A DNA stretch of 11,228 bases, from positions 1 to 11,228 of the forward strand of contig CAJUQU010000106.1 in NCBI GenBank assembly GCA_910588595.1. The letters run 5' to 3'. The notes under the pieces are model-generated. The model was not told where the DNA came from and did no database searches. It worked only from the letters and a program-made list of their open reading frames with translations. The stretch is from an uncultured Lachnospiraceae bacterium. GTDB taxonomy: Bacteria; Bacillota_A; Clostridia; Lachnospirales; Lachnospiraceae. The position numbers were made by a program, and so were the translations under genes. This document shows positions 1-7,131 of the stretch, in pieces (position 1 is the first letter of the stretch; the number at the start of each line of letters is the position of its first letter).

Positions 1-1614
1 TCCTTGGTTCCAAAATAACTCTTTTATGTTTTTATTTTCTTCACGTAAAAATTCATACAAAATACTACTGAAGGTAGTATAACCCATAGCAGCAAAGGGA
101 ATCAAGCTAACAAAAAATAACAATGCATATCTTGCTTTTGTTTCCGAAAACATTAAATATATAAAACCACCAATTAAAATCATTGGCAGAATCAAAGAAT
201 TTGTATACTCCTTTCGCTTATGTCCAAATATCAACTGCAAAAGTGAACCAAATAATATACAAAATTCTAAAACATTCCAAAATTTCATTATTGTATACTG
301 CCCTTGATATGACAATAACCAATCTAACCATTTAGGATTACAAATAAATGTTCCATTCCTTGTTGTTCCAAAACACTGAAATGACGGATTTGCCCATGTA
401 GATGTTATTTTTTTTGTAAAAAACTTAAATGCATAATCAGGATCATTAACAAACTTTCTAATTGAACATTTAACACTTTCTATTGCGGCATTTTTTTGTT
501 GCAATATGTCACATTCATTTTCCCAATAACTGGTCATCTCGTATCCGTTCCACCAACCAGGAGCAAGTTCAGATTCTTGCAATCCCATAGCGATCCAAAC
601 CCAAAACGAAACTGGATTATTTAATTCATATCCGGTCACTTTTTCTGCCAAAAAAACTGGTGCTGTAGATTGAATTTCAAATCCAATTCCTAACATGACA
701 AGAAAAATTATAATTTGTTTTTTTAAAGTAGTAATATACTTTATTAATGCACAAATAGTAATTGCCAAAAAATATATCAACACTGTAGACTTTAAACAAA
801 GTGCCAGACTTATAAAAAATGCGCATAACACAGCTTTTTTTATACTCATACTTTCAAAAAACTGTAATTCATATTTTACAGCCGTAACGCTAAACACCAA
901 TCCGATTATATTCCCATAAACTAAAATAGAATAAAAGGTTAAAGGCAAAAAAGTGATTCCAAACAGAATTATAGCCAATTGCCCTAATCTGCCTACACCT
1001 AACACTTCTCCAATCTCTGAAAGTTGTTTATATATCATTGCGATGGCAAAAGAATTAATTAGTTCATAAACTAAATAGTTTTTCGATCCAAATACCAAAG
1101 ATATAAAATACTCATACCAAAACAATCCGATATTATGATGATATCGATCAAGATAGCCAGTTGGTGCAAACATATAATAATCTTTCTGTGTAAAGTCATG
1201 AATCATCTGCTGTATCTCACCCTCGTCCACACCAGGAATAAACTGTGTGCATACAACCCAAAAAACACTTACTGCAAAAATAATTAATAATGCTGTATAT
1301 TTAATTTTTTTAAAAACGTTATAATCATCAACGCTCCTCTGAATTTTGTCATACATTTTACTTTTTCTTATAATCAACAATATTATAACTATTATCAGAA
1401 CAAACAACATATTGACAAAAACACTATCTGTAACATAATATGATACTTCCCAGTGCACTAAATAGCTTGTCATATTTGCATTATAAAATGCTAAAAGCAC
1501 CACTACACAAATGGCACAAAAAACAACTATATTTCTATAGACACTTTTTATGTTATTACTTACCTTTAAAATAGAATTTTGAATCTTTCTCATCTCCCGA
1601 TATTCCCCTTCCAT
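1..1614 (-). CDS. GT-C-like multi-pass membrane glycosyltransferase (partial, C-terminus beyond window)
   Basis: The frame is open from the ATG at 1614 to the window edge, giving 538 residues without a stop. AGGAGAG at 1624-1630, 9 nt upstream, supports this start. Hydrophobic segments lie at about residues 27-44, 63-82, 107-124, 210-230, 233-245, 260-290, 300-312, 445-463, 473-489 and 497-512. After the third segment comes an acidic extracytoplasmic loop (PGVDEGE, D130/E131/E133), then YLDRYHHN near 154-161. This is the usual place of the catalytic Asp in GT-C transferases of the GT39/ArnT kind, which use polyprenyl-phosphate sugars. A late ETKARY motif (491-496) before a final hydrophobic stretch also fits such families. 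The expected role is adding a sugar to a surface glycan on the outer face of the membrane. Donor and acceptor cannot be read from sequence. It is visibly more AT-rich than the other genes and separated from them by a 757-bp decayed gap, so it may have a different origin. A polymerase or flippase is less likely. Confidence 0.72.
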   Translation of the reverse strand, partial: MEGEYREMRKIQNSILKVSNNIKSVYRNIVVFCAICVVVLLAFYNANMTSYLVHWEVSYYVTDSVFVNMLFVLIIVIILLIIRKSKMYDKIQRSVDDYNVFKKIKYTALLIIFAVSVFWVVCTQFIPGVDEGEIQQMIHDFTQKDYYMFAPTGYLDRYHHNIGLFWYEYFISLVFGSKNYLVYELINSFAIAMIYKQLSEIGEVLGVGRLGQLAIILFGITFLPLTFYSILVYGNIIGLVFSVTAVKYELQFFESMSIKKAVLCAFFISLALCLKSTVLIYFLAITICALIKYITTLKKQIIIFLVMLGIGFEIQSTAPVFLAEKVTGYELNNPVSFWVWIAMGLQESELAPGWWNGYEMTSYWENECDILQQKNAAIESVKCSIRKFVNDPDYAFKFFTKKITSTWANPSFQCFGTTRNGTFICNPKWLDWLLSYQGQYTIMKFWNVLEFCILFGSLLQLIFGHKRKEYTNSLILPMILIGGFIYLMFSETKARYALLFFVSLIPFAAMGYTTFSSILYEFLREENKNIKELFWNQG

Positions 1615-1732
1615 CAATATACTCTCTCCTAATCCAATCACCCTTTTTATCGCATTCCATAGCCACTAATATTTCGAAAAATCTATATTGTTTCATCATA
1701 TCAGAAAATCCGGTTTGTGAAGGTATATGACC
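1556..1732 (-). pseudogene. Possible C-terminal stump of an unidentified gene, overlapping the next start
   Basis: A minus-strand frame is open from 1732, just after an in-frame TGA, to a TAA at 1558-1556. From the first ATG (1699) it would encode 47 residues. The translation is balanced and protein-like (for example KQYRFFEILVAMECDKKG, then DWIRREYIDG). It is not the low-complexity product expected of AT-rich spacer. No good ribosome binding site precedes the ATG. The readable part continues upstream of the ATG to 1732 (IPSQTGFSDMM), which suggests the tail of a longer protein whose front was lost. It overlaps the first 59 nt of the membrane transferase at 1-1614 in another frame. I do not recognise the family. 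A short real peptide gene or a chance open frame are the alternatives. Confidence 0.33.
1622..1630 (-). promoter_or_regulatory. Ribosome binding site for the membrane transferase at 1-1614
   Basis: AGGAGAGAG on the minus strand lies about 9 nt (from its AGGAGAG core) upstream of the ATG at 1614. It favours this start over the in-frame ATG at 1593, which has only a poorly spaced G-rich stretch before it. Confidence 0.6.
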
Positions 1733-1948
1733 TCATGTGAAGATTTAGCACATCCCCCCGATATCCTCCGCTCCATTAAAGATTTCATCATCCAGACTGA
1801 TGTTAACCAACGCAAGCAGATCGTAATGATTCTTTTGTGGATAGTCCTTCCCGTGATTCCTTATGTTGCATATCTCAATTAACAATATGCCAAACTGCTC
1901 ATCCTCGGATATGGCATCGTAGCATATTCATATGTTGTAGCGTTTCTC
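1727..1948 (+). pseudogene. Possible remnant of a small membrane protein gene, ending at the MITE
   Basis: On the plus strand an ATG at 1727 opens 51 codons to a TAA at 1880-1882. The same frame then reads on for 22 more sense codons (LILGYGIVAYSYVVAFL near the end) to a TAG that coincides with the left end of the inverted-repeat element. The translation has a charged N-terminal part (DILRSIKDFIIQTDVNQRKQ) followed by two hydrophobic stretches, on either side of the TAA. This pattern suits a two-helix membrane fragment broken by one nonsense change. Codon use is less AT-rich than in the neighbouring transferase at 1-1614. No convincing ribosome binding site is present, and this is the only plus-strand coding trace in the window. 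The family is not recognised, and chance cannot be excluded. Confidence 0.3.
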
Positions 1949-2114
1949 TAGAGCGTGTTTGAAAAATCATTCCCGCCATCTGCGCGTCACAAATTGTGGG
2001 AGATTCGTGTCAAATAAAGAGCGCATAACGAGCTATGCAGCCTAAATATGGCACAAAAATTATGCAAAGCGGAGCGTGTAACTGGTAGGAATGATTTTTT
2101 CAAACACGCTCTAG
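1948..2114. mobile_element. MITE-like element with about 26-bp terminal inverted repeats
   Basis: The left end (CTAGAGCGTGTTTG..., 1948-1973) and right end (...CAAACACGCTCTAG, 2088-2114) are inverted repeats. Over 26-27 bp they differ only by one extra base in an A/T run. Weaker complementarity continues about 15 bp further inward. The unit is about 167 bp and has no reading frame of useful length. Each end carries the palindromic CTAG, which could be a 4-bp target duplication (CTAG) or part of the repeat. The form fits a non-autonomous miniature inverted-repeat element moved by a transposase elsewhere in the genome. Which insertion sequence family is not clear. The paired T-rich and A-rich arms could also form a large hairpin in RNA and hinder read-through from the genes at 2372-11228 into the gene at 1-1614. 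Confidence 0.72.
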
Positions 2115-2371
2115 AACACTATAATCTGTTGAATTTTTAATGAGTGTTGGTTTTGTGTTGACGGAATATATCAAGCTTTTGAATTATAAAGTACCAATAA
2201 TAGTATAAATACGCTCAACTGCATTTTTTGCAGATAACATACTATCAAAATTAATAGCACAACTACATCTTGTCTAAACAGTATCGTTTATATTTCTGTC
2301 ATCCTGCACACAATAATATTCTGTTTTCCTGATTTAATGTATGAAATTGTCATGGTTCCTCTACAGCAAAA
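2115..2371. other. Non-coding, AT-rich spacer with a possible tiny coding relic
   Basis: No gene of normal length, tRNA or clear factor-independent terminator is visible downstream of the transferase that ends at 2372. One minus-strand stretch (2273-2184) reads about 29 sense codons ending in MLSAKNAVERIYTIIGTL and a TAA. It resembles the helical C-terminus of a cytoplasmic enzyme, perhaps a glycosyltransferase. It is preceded by an in-frame TAG and may be a decayed tail or chance. A second minus-strand mini-frame of 21 codons begins ATGACAATT near 2353 after GAGGAACC. Neither can be called a gene. Confidence 0.4.
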
Positions 2372-3829
2372 TTATCTCAACCTAAAAAGCGAATAATGAC
2401 CCACCGTGTCATATTGCTCATATCGCTGCCTTAGGACATCATCTATAACGCTTGTATTACCATCAGTCAGTATCCATTTCACATCTCCTTTCATAAAAGT
2501 CTCGTAAATATCGTTTCGAACAGTTTCACTAAAACCAGCATGCCATTCTTGTATGACAAAATACTTATAATATGGTATCAGATCAAAATACAAATATAAT
2601 TCCTTAAATTGGTTTCCGCCATATGCCACAAAAGAATTGCGTTCAGTTATAGGGATCTCCGCGATCAACTTCTCATAACTTTTATTGGTGTCCTGGCACT
2701 TCTCGACAGCACGATTTATTTGGATCATACCTATACATATGACCACTATCATCTGCATAACGATCAGTTTCATCAACCGATCTGCCACCTTTTTATTCTC
2801 CAGTAAACAGATCTCATTCAAAAGAAAAACCAATTGCGGCAGACAGACTGCCGGGTACTGTACAAAGCTAGCCCCACTGAAAAAAAGATAGGATTCTATG
2901 GCAAATGAAAGCACATAAAAGGAAAATAACACATATGCCTTACGCCATAATGCAAATAGAGCAGCAGCCCCGACGCAAAAATAGACAAAATATACAATCA
3001 AAAACTTTGCGATGTCCATAAAATCCGCCCCTTTTATCCAAGGCTGCATCTTTTTCAGGTATTCAACATTGTACGTAAATGTACTATAGACAAACTCGGA
3101 TAAACACCCCTTTTCGTAAAAATAAATGATAAACGGAACACTGATCAGCAGACACCCAATCAGAAAACTACACATATTGTTCCGTAAATTAACGTATCGC
3201 TTCCTGCTCAATAATATGATCGTAATGATCAAAATCCCCGAACAAACGATCACGGCGTTTGTGGTTCTCGTAAGTGCGCACACCCCCAAAGTCATACCAT
3301 ACCACAATGCTGCAAGTGGCGGATGTGTATCTGATCGCTGATAAAAAAATCTTAATTGATAATACGAACTAACAGTAATAAATGGCAGGCAATACTCCTC
3401 TACACTGTTTCCTTCTGAATAGTTTAATTTCAAAAATATAAGAGCGATCCCTGTCGTAAAGACACTATATAAAGGATTCTCAGAACTCAGTTTCCCAATG
3501 TTATATAATGCGTTTACTGTAATCAGCATAAATAGTATCTGAAATACACATACTCCGGATTTTGTTCCTGCTATTTTAAAACCTAACATATCAATAAAAT
3601 AGATAATGGGACCCTTATGATCAAATAACTCTTTGTATGGGATTTTCCCCAGCGCCCATGCTTTTCCGATTGTTAAAAATTGTGCCGAATCGCCTCTATA
3701 ATAGGCTGCATATAGCGGAGACGTACTGTAAGAGCAAATCAATACAAAGAGAATCCCGAATACGCATACCACTAATCTCGCTAAAAACTCACTTCTGTTA
3801 TCATCCAAGCATCTTACTATTCTTACCAT
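2372..3829 (-). CDS. GT-C-like (GT39/PMT_2-type) membrane glycosyltransferase
   Basis: This is a complete 485-residue protein. The start at 3829 has AAGGAG at 3834-3839, 4 nt upstream. The first membrane helix (about residues 17-35) is followed by an extracytoplasmic loop with YRGDSAQF (D47), then IPYKELFDHKGP (63-74). This Asp-containing loop with a 'G-x-x-PY ... FDHKGP' stretch is characteristic of Firmicutes GT-C transferases related to GT39/ArnT. About eight further hydrophobic segments follow (75-87, 94-107, 120-134, 171-184, 191-207, 219-237, 272-310, 352-371). The C-terminal roughly 110 residues (NSFVAYGGNQ onward, with KWILTDG) form a soluble domain expected outside the membrane. The likely reaction is transfer of a sugar from a polyprenyl-phosphate donor to a surface glycan. 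The specific sugar is unknown. The gene follows the GT-C/beta-helix fusion by 38 nt, so the two are probably co-transcribed. It is the last intact gene before the decayed gap. Confidence 0.8.
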   Translation of the reverse strand: MVRIVRCLDDNRSEFLARLVVCVFGILFVLICSYSTSPLYAAYYRGDSAQFLTIGKAWALGKIPYKELFDHKGPIIYFIDMLGFKIAGTKSGVCVFQILFMLITVNALYNIGKLSSENPLYSVFTTGIALIFLKLNYSEGNSVEEYCLPFITVSSYYQLRFFYQRSDTHPPLAALWYGMTLGVCALTRTTNAVIVCSGILIITIILLSRKRYVNLRNNMCSFLIGCLLISVPFIIYFYEKGCLSEFVYSTFTYNVEYLKKMQPWIKGADFMDIAKFLIVYFVYFCVGAAALFALWRKAYVLFSFYVLSFAIESYLFFSGASFVQYPAVCLPQLVFLLNEICLLENKKVADRLMKLIVMQMIVVICIGMIQINRAVEKCQDTNKSYEKLIAEIPITERNSFVAYGGNQFKELYLYFDLIPYYKYFVIQEWHAGFSETVRNDIYETFMKGDVKWILTDGNTSVIDDVLRQRYEQYDTVGHYSLFRLR

Positions 3830-3833
3830 ATCA

Positions 3834-3839
3834 CTCCTT
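3834..3839 (-). promoter_or_regulatory. Ribosome binding site for the transferase at 2372-3829
   Basis: AAGGAG lies 4 nt upstream of the ATG at 3829, inside the 38-nt gap after the fusion gene. The spacing is slightly short, but it is the only good Shine-Dalgarno match and it fixes this start. Confidence 0.55.
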
Positions 3840-3867
3840 GGTTTTATATAAGTGTATTTCTTGGGTA

Positions 3868-6800
3868 CTACTGCTGATACTCATTTCGTTCATCTGAATT
3901 CGATGTATTATTGATAATGCTGTTAAACATGTGGCTCACAGTTTCTATTGAATATGTTCGAACTTCCATTATCATATTGTCAAACACATCATTAACATAG
4001 CAGTCTCTATCTATGAATATACCAGTTTCGTGATTCCCCATAATGTTGTTTCTGCATATGATATTTTCATAGCCAGCCCCGGTATCAATATTCTCGTCCT
4101 CGTCAGTCCCATTCCCCACTTCTATGGCATACTGATGGCACACATCATCCTCGCCACCCTGCACAACATTTTCCATGATAAGATTTCTCACAGAGGCTTG
4201 TACCATTTTTATTCCTATACAGTGATCTGTAATGATATTATTTCTTAAGATATTATAGGCTGCATTATCCAAAGCGATTCCGGGGTAAATTGACGCCCCA
4301 TTGCTCTCACAATAGTTTCCGTCCAGATAAAATCCCATCGATCCATACTCAAGAGTGATCGCCCCTCCATTATTCTGGAATAGCGTATTTCCTGATACGT
4401 ACCCCTTATATGCACCGTCTGAGTAGATTCCAATCGAATTATTGTTGGATATCCTATTGTCTGTTATAAGCAGATCATGCGGACAGTCTGTCTGGTCGTA
4501 AATAGGATCTCTTCGCGGGATATTATGTTCCTCGTCAAAGGCTTCCCAGACATTATGCTTATCTTCGGGAACAACGCCTGTCAGCACGATCCCGGACATC
4601 CATTTCGACGTTCCGCCATTGTTATTTATATCGTTATCCTGAATCAGGCAGTCCGACACATTTCCTGCCAGATACACGCCGCCTGCGCTGTTATGGCTGA
4701 TCTCGTTGTTCTCTATGTTTACACCTCTTGTGTCTCCGATCAGACATACAGCTTTCTGCTGCATTCCATTTATTGTGCATCCAGCTATGCTGACTTCATT
4801 GCAGTCTGTCAGGTAAATGCCATAATTGATATTTCCTTCCAGACAAACGCCATTGATATATATGTCGGATATATCCTCTCCAATAAAACCATACTCCAAT
4901 CCATTGCCAGCCAACTCTACACCGTTTCCCTTGATTGCCGTATTATTTCGAAGTACCAGCGTTTCATTTAACTCAACTCTCTTTGAATGAATATCGATCA
5001 TGGCACCTGGGTACTCATTGATCACCTGCTGCAGTTCTTGTGATGAAGTTCCGGTAAATATAATCTCCTTTCTGTTGTCATAATGCGCATCTGACAAGTG
5101 GCTGACTTTCTCCTCTATCTTGTTCATACTGAGTTCCGGATATAGAAACTGATCTTGATCCAGTCCCAGCCGACCTATTCTTTGGATCACCTGCAGGCTG
5201 TTGACATACTCGTCCTGTTCTACCCAGCCCATTCTCTCTAACTTGGGAAGTCCGCAGCGCAGCATCATATCCACATTGATGTCATCGCTCCTGTATTGTT
5301 CTGTCTGCACATTCTCTACTTTATAAATCTTTCCCGCTTCGTTCTCATATACAACAGGCAGTGTGTTTAGAAACCTGCTTATATTGATCATAGGTTCCTC
5401 ACACTCTACTGATAACACATAGGGATAATTTTTCAGCGTTTCAATTGCCGCTCCATAGTTTTTGCCGCTTAAAACATCCTGATGCGGTAAACCTGCAAGC
5501 GCAAAATATGTCCATTCACTCTCTGCATACTCACCTATATATGGAATAAACACATCCTCCTGAATCGAGATCTTTGCCGCCTCCATATACAGTTCTTTCA
5601 TTGTCTTGCTTATCGTATCCGCACGCCCTCGTACTATATTAAAATCATACAAACTAAAATAATCAGAAGCTGATTTTCCTCCTGCAGGATCTGTCAGATC
5701 CAGATTGTAATCCTGCGCAAGCTTTTTTTCTGCAGAACTGATATATACTAAAAACAACAGCCCCCATGTTATGAAATAGCTGAGCATAAAGGTTTTCTCA
5801 TTCCTTAGCGCAATAATTGCCCTTGCCATAACCATAAACACCGCTATCCATAAAATGTAATAAGTCTTATAATAATAATAGGCTGAGATCTTCCCGCAAC
5901 AATTGCCCAAAAAAAGCACAAAAGTATACGCCAATAACACAAACAGCATAATACTTTCTACATTTACTTTTTTGGCTTTTACGCTTTTTATAAACCAAAC
6001 AAGACAAAACGGAATCGCGAACAAAAAATCGGCATAAAGCGTTCCATATATATATCCCCACCACGATAGAGCATCTAACTTTTTATCCAATGCTCCTTTT
6101 ACCAGCCAGAAATACAAGAAAATTATTCCAAACACGATACAAACTGCAATTAAGATCCCGCCCACTGCATAAATCTTCTTGGCTGGTATAGAATGTTCTT
6201 TTACATATTTAAACAGAACCAAAAGAATAATTCCTCCTAAAACAGGAGGCACAAACAGCGAGTAAGAACACAGCAATGCGTAACATGAAACCACAACAAG
6301 CCCCGCTGTCAATATTTTAGACCAAGCTTCATTATTCAAATAAATATCCATCAAAAACATTATCATAGTCACGCACAGAATACTTGTCGATAAATATGCT
6401 GTCCCAAAAACCATCGAATTCCAGGGATAACCCAGCATATATGCAACTGTTAAGATAACACCTATAATAATGGAAACTTTATCTTGTAAATATCTTCGGA
6501 TCAGTCCCCAAAACAACGCACCGTTCAGAAACAAAACTCCAGTCTCAAACAAAATGAATATCCTGTAAAAGGAAAACGCACCGATACTCCCGCGGAGCAT
6601 ATTCATGATCAAACCACTATTGAGCGACGAGAAATACATGTTGATCAATTGCCCATGATCAGCAACCGCCCTTGCGTACATTAAATGGCGTGCCGAGTCA
6701 CTGAGTTCAAAGTTAAAATCATCCAAACCTATTCCAAACTGCCTAACTGCAGCCACAACAACAAAAACTGCCAATACCGCCAGCGCCCTTACATCAGCGA

Positions 6801-7077
6801 TCTCAAAATAATACACCTGCCTGTATTTCTTTGCGATGATCACATACCACAGGGCTGCGCCCTCCACAATGTGCAGCACGCCAAAAACTGCAGCATTGAT
6901 TGGAACTGCCGGTAGCCTGTTGATGATCCCCGCCTCCACAGCCTGTACGATCATAAAAAGAACTACAGTAAAGATAAGATATGTGACTGCATTCAATTTT
7001 TCATCACTCTTGCGCACGAAATAGATCCCTGCGCACAGTATCGCTAATCCTACAATATATAACAGCAAGCTCATCAT
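3868..7077 (-). CDS. GT-C-like membrane transferase fused to a C-terminal right-handed beta-helix domain
   Basis: The protein has 1069 residues in three parts. Residues 1-450 contain about 12-13 hydrophobic segments. After the fourth, an acidic loop (GLDDFNFELSDSARHLMYARA, D119-D127) resembles the catalytic loop of GT-C transferases. Residues 450-600 form a soluble segment like the extracytoplasmic tail of such enzymes. From residue 610 (LPKLERMGW) a helical stretch of about 50 residues leads into TSSQELQQVINEYPG and then a right-handed parallel beta-helix to about 1060. Its coils have N-x-I/N-x-x-G spacing, as in NosD/PbH1-repeat proteins (NTAIKGNG, DNDINNN, DNRISNNN, RNNIITDH). Residues 610-1060 are paralogous to most of the gene at 7132-8730. 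The expected topology puts the beta-helix outside the membrane. The role inferred is a transferase that carries its own glycan-binding or glycan-modifying module. The start at 7077 (or ATG 7074) has AAAGGG at 7084-7089. A 54-nt gap follows the upstream gene. Most GT-C proteins are about half this length. Confidence 0.8.
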   Translation of the reverse strand: MMSLLLYIVGLAILCAGIYFVRKSDEKLNAVTYLIFTVVLFMIVQAVEAGIINRLPAVPINAAVFGVLHIVEGAALWYVIIAKKYRQVYYFEIADVRALAVLAVFVVVAAVRQFGIGLDDFNFELSDSARHLMYARAVADHGQLINMYFSSLNSGLIMNMLRGSIGAFSFYRIFILFETGVLFLNGALFWGLIRRYLQDKVSIIIGVILTVAYMLGYPWNSMVFGTAYLSTSILCVTMIMFLMDIYLNNEAWSKILTAGLVVVSCYALLCSYSLFVPPVLGGIILLVLFKYVKEHSIPAKKIYAVGGILIAVCIVFGIIFLYFWLVKGALDKKLDALSWWGYIYGTLYADFLFAIPFCLVWFIKSVKAKKVNVESIMLFVLLAYTFVLFLGNCCGKISAYYYYKTYYILWIAVFMVMARAIIALRNEKTFMLSYFITWGLLFLVYISSAEKKLAQDYNLDLTDPAGGKSASDYFSLYDFNIVRGRADTISKTMKELYMEAAKISIQEDVFIPYIGEYAESEWTYFALAGLPHQDVLSGKNYGAAIETLKNYPYVLSVECEEPMINISRFLNTLPVVYENEAGKIYKVENVQTEQYRSDDINVDMMLRCGLPKLERMGWVEQDEYVNSLQVIQRIGRLGLDQDQFLYPELSMNKIEEKVSHLSDAHYDNRKEIIFTGTSSQELQQVINEYPGAMIDIHSKRVELNETLVLRNNTAIKGNGVELAGNGLEYGFIGEDISDIYINGVCLEGNINYGIYLTDCNEVSIAGCTINGMQQKAVCLIGDTRGVNIENNEISHNSAGGVYLAGNVSDCLIQDNDINNNGGTSKWMSGIVLTGVVPEDKHNVWEAFDEEHNIPRRDPIYDQTDCPHDLLITDNRISNNNSIGIYSDGAYKGYVSGNTLFQNNGGAITLEYGSMGFYLDGNYCESNGASIYPGIALDNAAYNILRNNIITDHCIGIKMVQASVRNLIMENVVQGGEDDVCHQYAIEVGNGTDEDENIDTGAGYENIICRNNIMGNHETGIFIDRDCYVNDVFDNMIMEVRTYSIETVSHMFNSIINNTSNSDERNEYQQ

Positions 7078-7080
7078 ATC

Positions 7081-7089
7081 TCACCCTTT
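7081..7089 (-). promoter_or_regulatory. Ribosome binding site for the fusion gene
   Basis: AAAGGGTGA on the minus strand precedes two adjacent in-frame ATG codons at 7077 and 7074, 6 and 9 nt from the AAAGGG core. Either could be used, and the protein would differ by one Met. Confidence 0.5.
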
Positions 7090-7131
7090 CATAAATCCAT
7101 TTCATGCATTGGTTTCTTCCATACAAAATTA

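Noticed and set aside
695..919. 74-codon plus-strand open frame in the left gene
   Set aside because: It is antisense to a continuous 538-codon membrane protein frame and has no ribosome binding site.
1690..1732. Minus-strand promoter (TTCACA ... TATGAT) ahead of the left transferase
   Set aside because: The spacer is only 15 nt and the boxes fall inside the readable coding stump. AT-rich DNA gives such matches by chance.
4477..4971. 164-codon plus-strand open frame
   Set aside because: It lies wholly inside the beta-helix coding region on the other strand, has no binding site and no recognisable domain. Repetitive coils make long antisense frames likely.
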